Shown here piece after piece: positions 50,791 through 64,000 of a stretch of DNA of 64,000 bases. Where the stretch lies: contig BJOX01000029.1 of assembly GCA_009731375.1 (NCBI GenBank), positions 373,776 to 437,775 of the forward strand, written 5' to 3'. The first letter of the stretch is position 1. Each line of letters opens with the position of its first letter. The notes beneath the pieces are model-generated. The model was not told where the DNA came from. It was given only the letters and a program-made list of their open reading frames with translations, and ran no database searches. Source of the stretch: Paulinella micropora (taxonomy: Eukaryota > Cercozoa > Imbricatea > Euglyphida). Made by a program: the position numbers and the translations under genes.

Positions 50791-51500
50791 CTTCCCAAAG
50801 GAGGGCGGCCCGCGGCCTATTGTACTTGCAGGCACGATCACCTGTCAGCGCCGGACCGTGGCAATAGGCAGAATGATACCGGACGGTGACTCAGCAGTAA
50901 CCGTGGCTGGCGGTAACTTGCCCGTTCAAATACGTCATGATTCAGTCTTAAATCATATGAATAAGTTCTTCAAGTTGAATCAGATGTATATCAAAATCAC
51001 AGTCTTTTGCCGGGATTACATGTAGTGACCAGAATTCAACTTTCACAAACTAATGTGATGATTGAAGTTAACGGCTCAGTATATTCAACTAATATCTGTC
51101 CACAAAAGCGGTCCGACCAGTACAATTTTAGGCGCGGCGAAATGTTACAGTTACCGTTAAAATTTGAATTCTGACCACTAAATCAAATTTATGATCTGAA
51201 TACTTAAATCAGCTGAATACGATGGTTCGGATTATCAGTTTAACATCTGGACGTCTGCTAGAATAACAACGTTCGCAAAGTTCAGATGATTTAGAATTTT
51301 GAAAAAACATGGCCGACTTGCATTTTGAAGTGTCATGGTCAGAAACCGTTAGGCTCTCATACTGGCAATTACACAAAACTTTCAATTATGTCACCTGATC
51401 ACACCGAGGTGGTGAGCAGGTGGATCTCATAAATAATAGTAATATTAAGCTACATACTAGTAGTATGAAAAAATTGAAAAACTCCACATGGCAGGTCTAT
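50791..51500. other. Spacer, no gene seen
   Basis: Unique AT-rich sequence right of the copia LTR. An 80-codon frame at 50783-51025 starts within the LTR edge and has no motif; I do not call it. Confidence 0.5.
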
Positions 51501-51513
51501 GTATGCATGCGTG

Positions 51514-51514
<1 letters not shown>

Positions 51515-51577
<63 letters not shown>

Positions 51578-51605
51578 AAGAGAGAGAGAGAGAGAGAGAG
51601 AGAAG
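51515..51605. repeat. (GA)n microsatellite
   Basis: GA repeat with one AAGAAAG interruption. Confidence 0.95.
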
Positions 51606-51659
51606 GCAAAGACATAACATACTCTTATCGGCGGGCATATCTAGATAATTCATATATGT

Positions 51660-51711
51660 ACTCCTACTGCTGCTGCTGCTACTCCTCCTCCTCCTCCTCC
51701 TCCTCCTCCTC

Positions 51712-51749
<38 letters not shown>

Positions 51750-51771
51750 GGTACTGCTGCTGCTGCTGCTG

Positions 51772-51807
<36 letters not shown>

Positions 51808-51841
51808 GTACTACTACTACTGCTACTACTACTACTACTAG

Positions 51842-51898
<57 letters not shown>

Positions 51899-51903
51899 CA
51901 CTG
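51660..51903. repeat. (CTA)n/(CTC)n/(CTG)n trinucleotide array
   Basis: Poly-Ser and poly-Val frames on the minus strand are read-through of this tract. Confidence 0.95.
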
Positions 51904-51929
51904 CTAAAGTAAGCAGCAAGCATCGGCGA

Positions 51930-51973
51930 CTGCGCTATCAAGTCATTCCAGTCCACATTTGTTCACTATCAAA

Positions 51974-51996
<23 letters not shown>
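51930..51996 (-). repeat. Echo of the end of the last SET exon
   Basis: 'caaatcattccagtccacat' plus 'ttgttca' (plus strand) at about 51970-51996, in the last exon, repeats at about 51938-51966 with one change, so the exon end with its stop codon is duplicated just downstream. Confidence 0.75.
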
Positions 51997-63908
<11,912 letters not shown>

Positions 63909-64000
63909 TTATGTTAAGGGGGCGACCGGCAGGGAGGGGAAAACCAGCGAGAATTGGACAGGTTTCGCGGAAGCAGCTTCGGTTATGGTCTATCGTGAAG
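63909..64000. other. Right edge, probable intron or 5' region of the SET gene
   Basis: The open frame of the SET exon meets a stop at 63909-63911 on the minus strand. The rest of the window shows no clear exon. Confidence 0.4.

Noticed and set aside
50783-51025. 80-codon ORF right of the copia LTR
   Set aside because: Begins at the LTR edge, no motif and no support from neighbouring structure.

Overview
The window looks like nuclear DNA of a eukaryotic alga. Genes are split by many introns with canonical GT/AG ends, introns and spacers are saturated with microsatellites, and the TE load includes Ty1/copia elements, tRNA-derived SINEs and an unfamiliar retroelement. A Rubisco-methyltransferase-like SET gene would suit a photosynthetic host; a chromerid or other alveolate/stramenopile alga is my guess, not a result. 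Eleven runs of N are present, nearly all inside simple repeats.

Layout. 1-7380: microsatellites forming a very large imperfect palindrome (arms about 205-470 and 6425-6665) around an AT-rich core and a solo copia LTR. 7447-24157 (+): a 20-exon gene for an ArsB/NhaD/CitT-type membrane permease, reconstructed from phase-consistent exons (580 codons plus stop). 24158-25077: spacer. 25078-35612: a long inverted repeat with a copia element (25804-35076) nested in it. 35613-40790: an ankyrin-like pseudogene and a second, decayed copia element. 40957-48525 (-): a 7.57-kb retroelement with 439-bp terminal direct repeats, a 5-bp target duplication, two novel leading ORFs and a 1038-aa reverse transcriptase of Penelope-like appearance. 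It interrupts a minus-strand gene of unknown function. 49440-50790: a third copia fragment. 51974-63908 (-): a SET-domain methyltransferase gene whose introns hold SINEs and simple repeats; its 5' end lies beyond the window.

The two host genes converge on the TE block. In both, introns are mostly pyrimidine-rich on the sense strand. In both, exon edges with their splice sites have been copied repeatedly into the neighbouring intron together with microsatellite ('echo exons'). One exon 3' edge plus its donor site is repeated about twenty times (10830-12620); one 51-nt SET exon has eight decayed copies (60310-61385). These echo exons and the unfamiliar retroelement are the most interesting content. 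Most long open frames elsewhere are microsatellite read-through, not genes.
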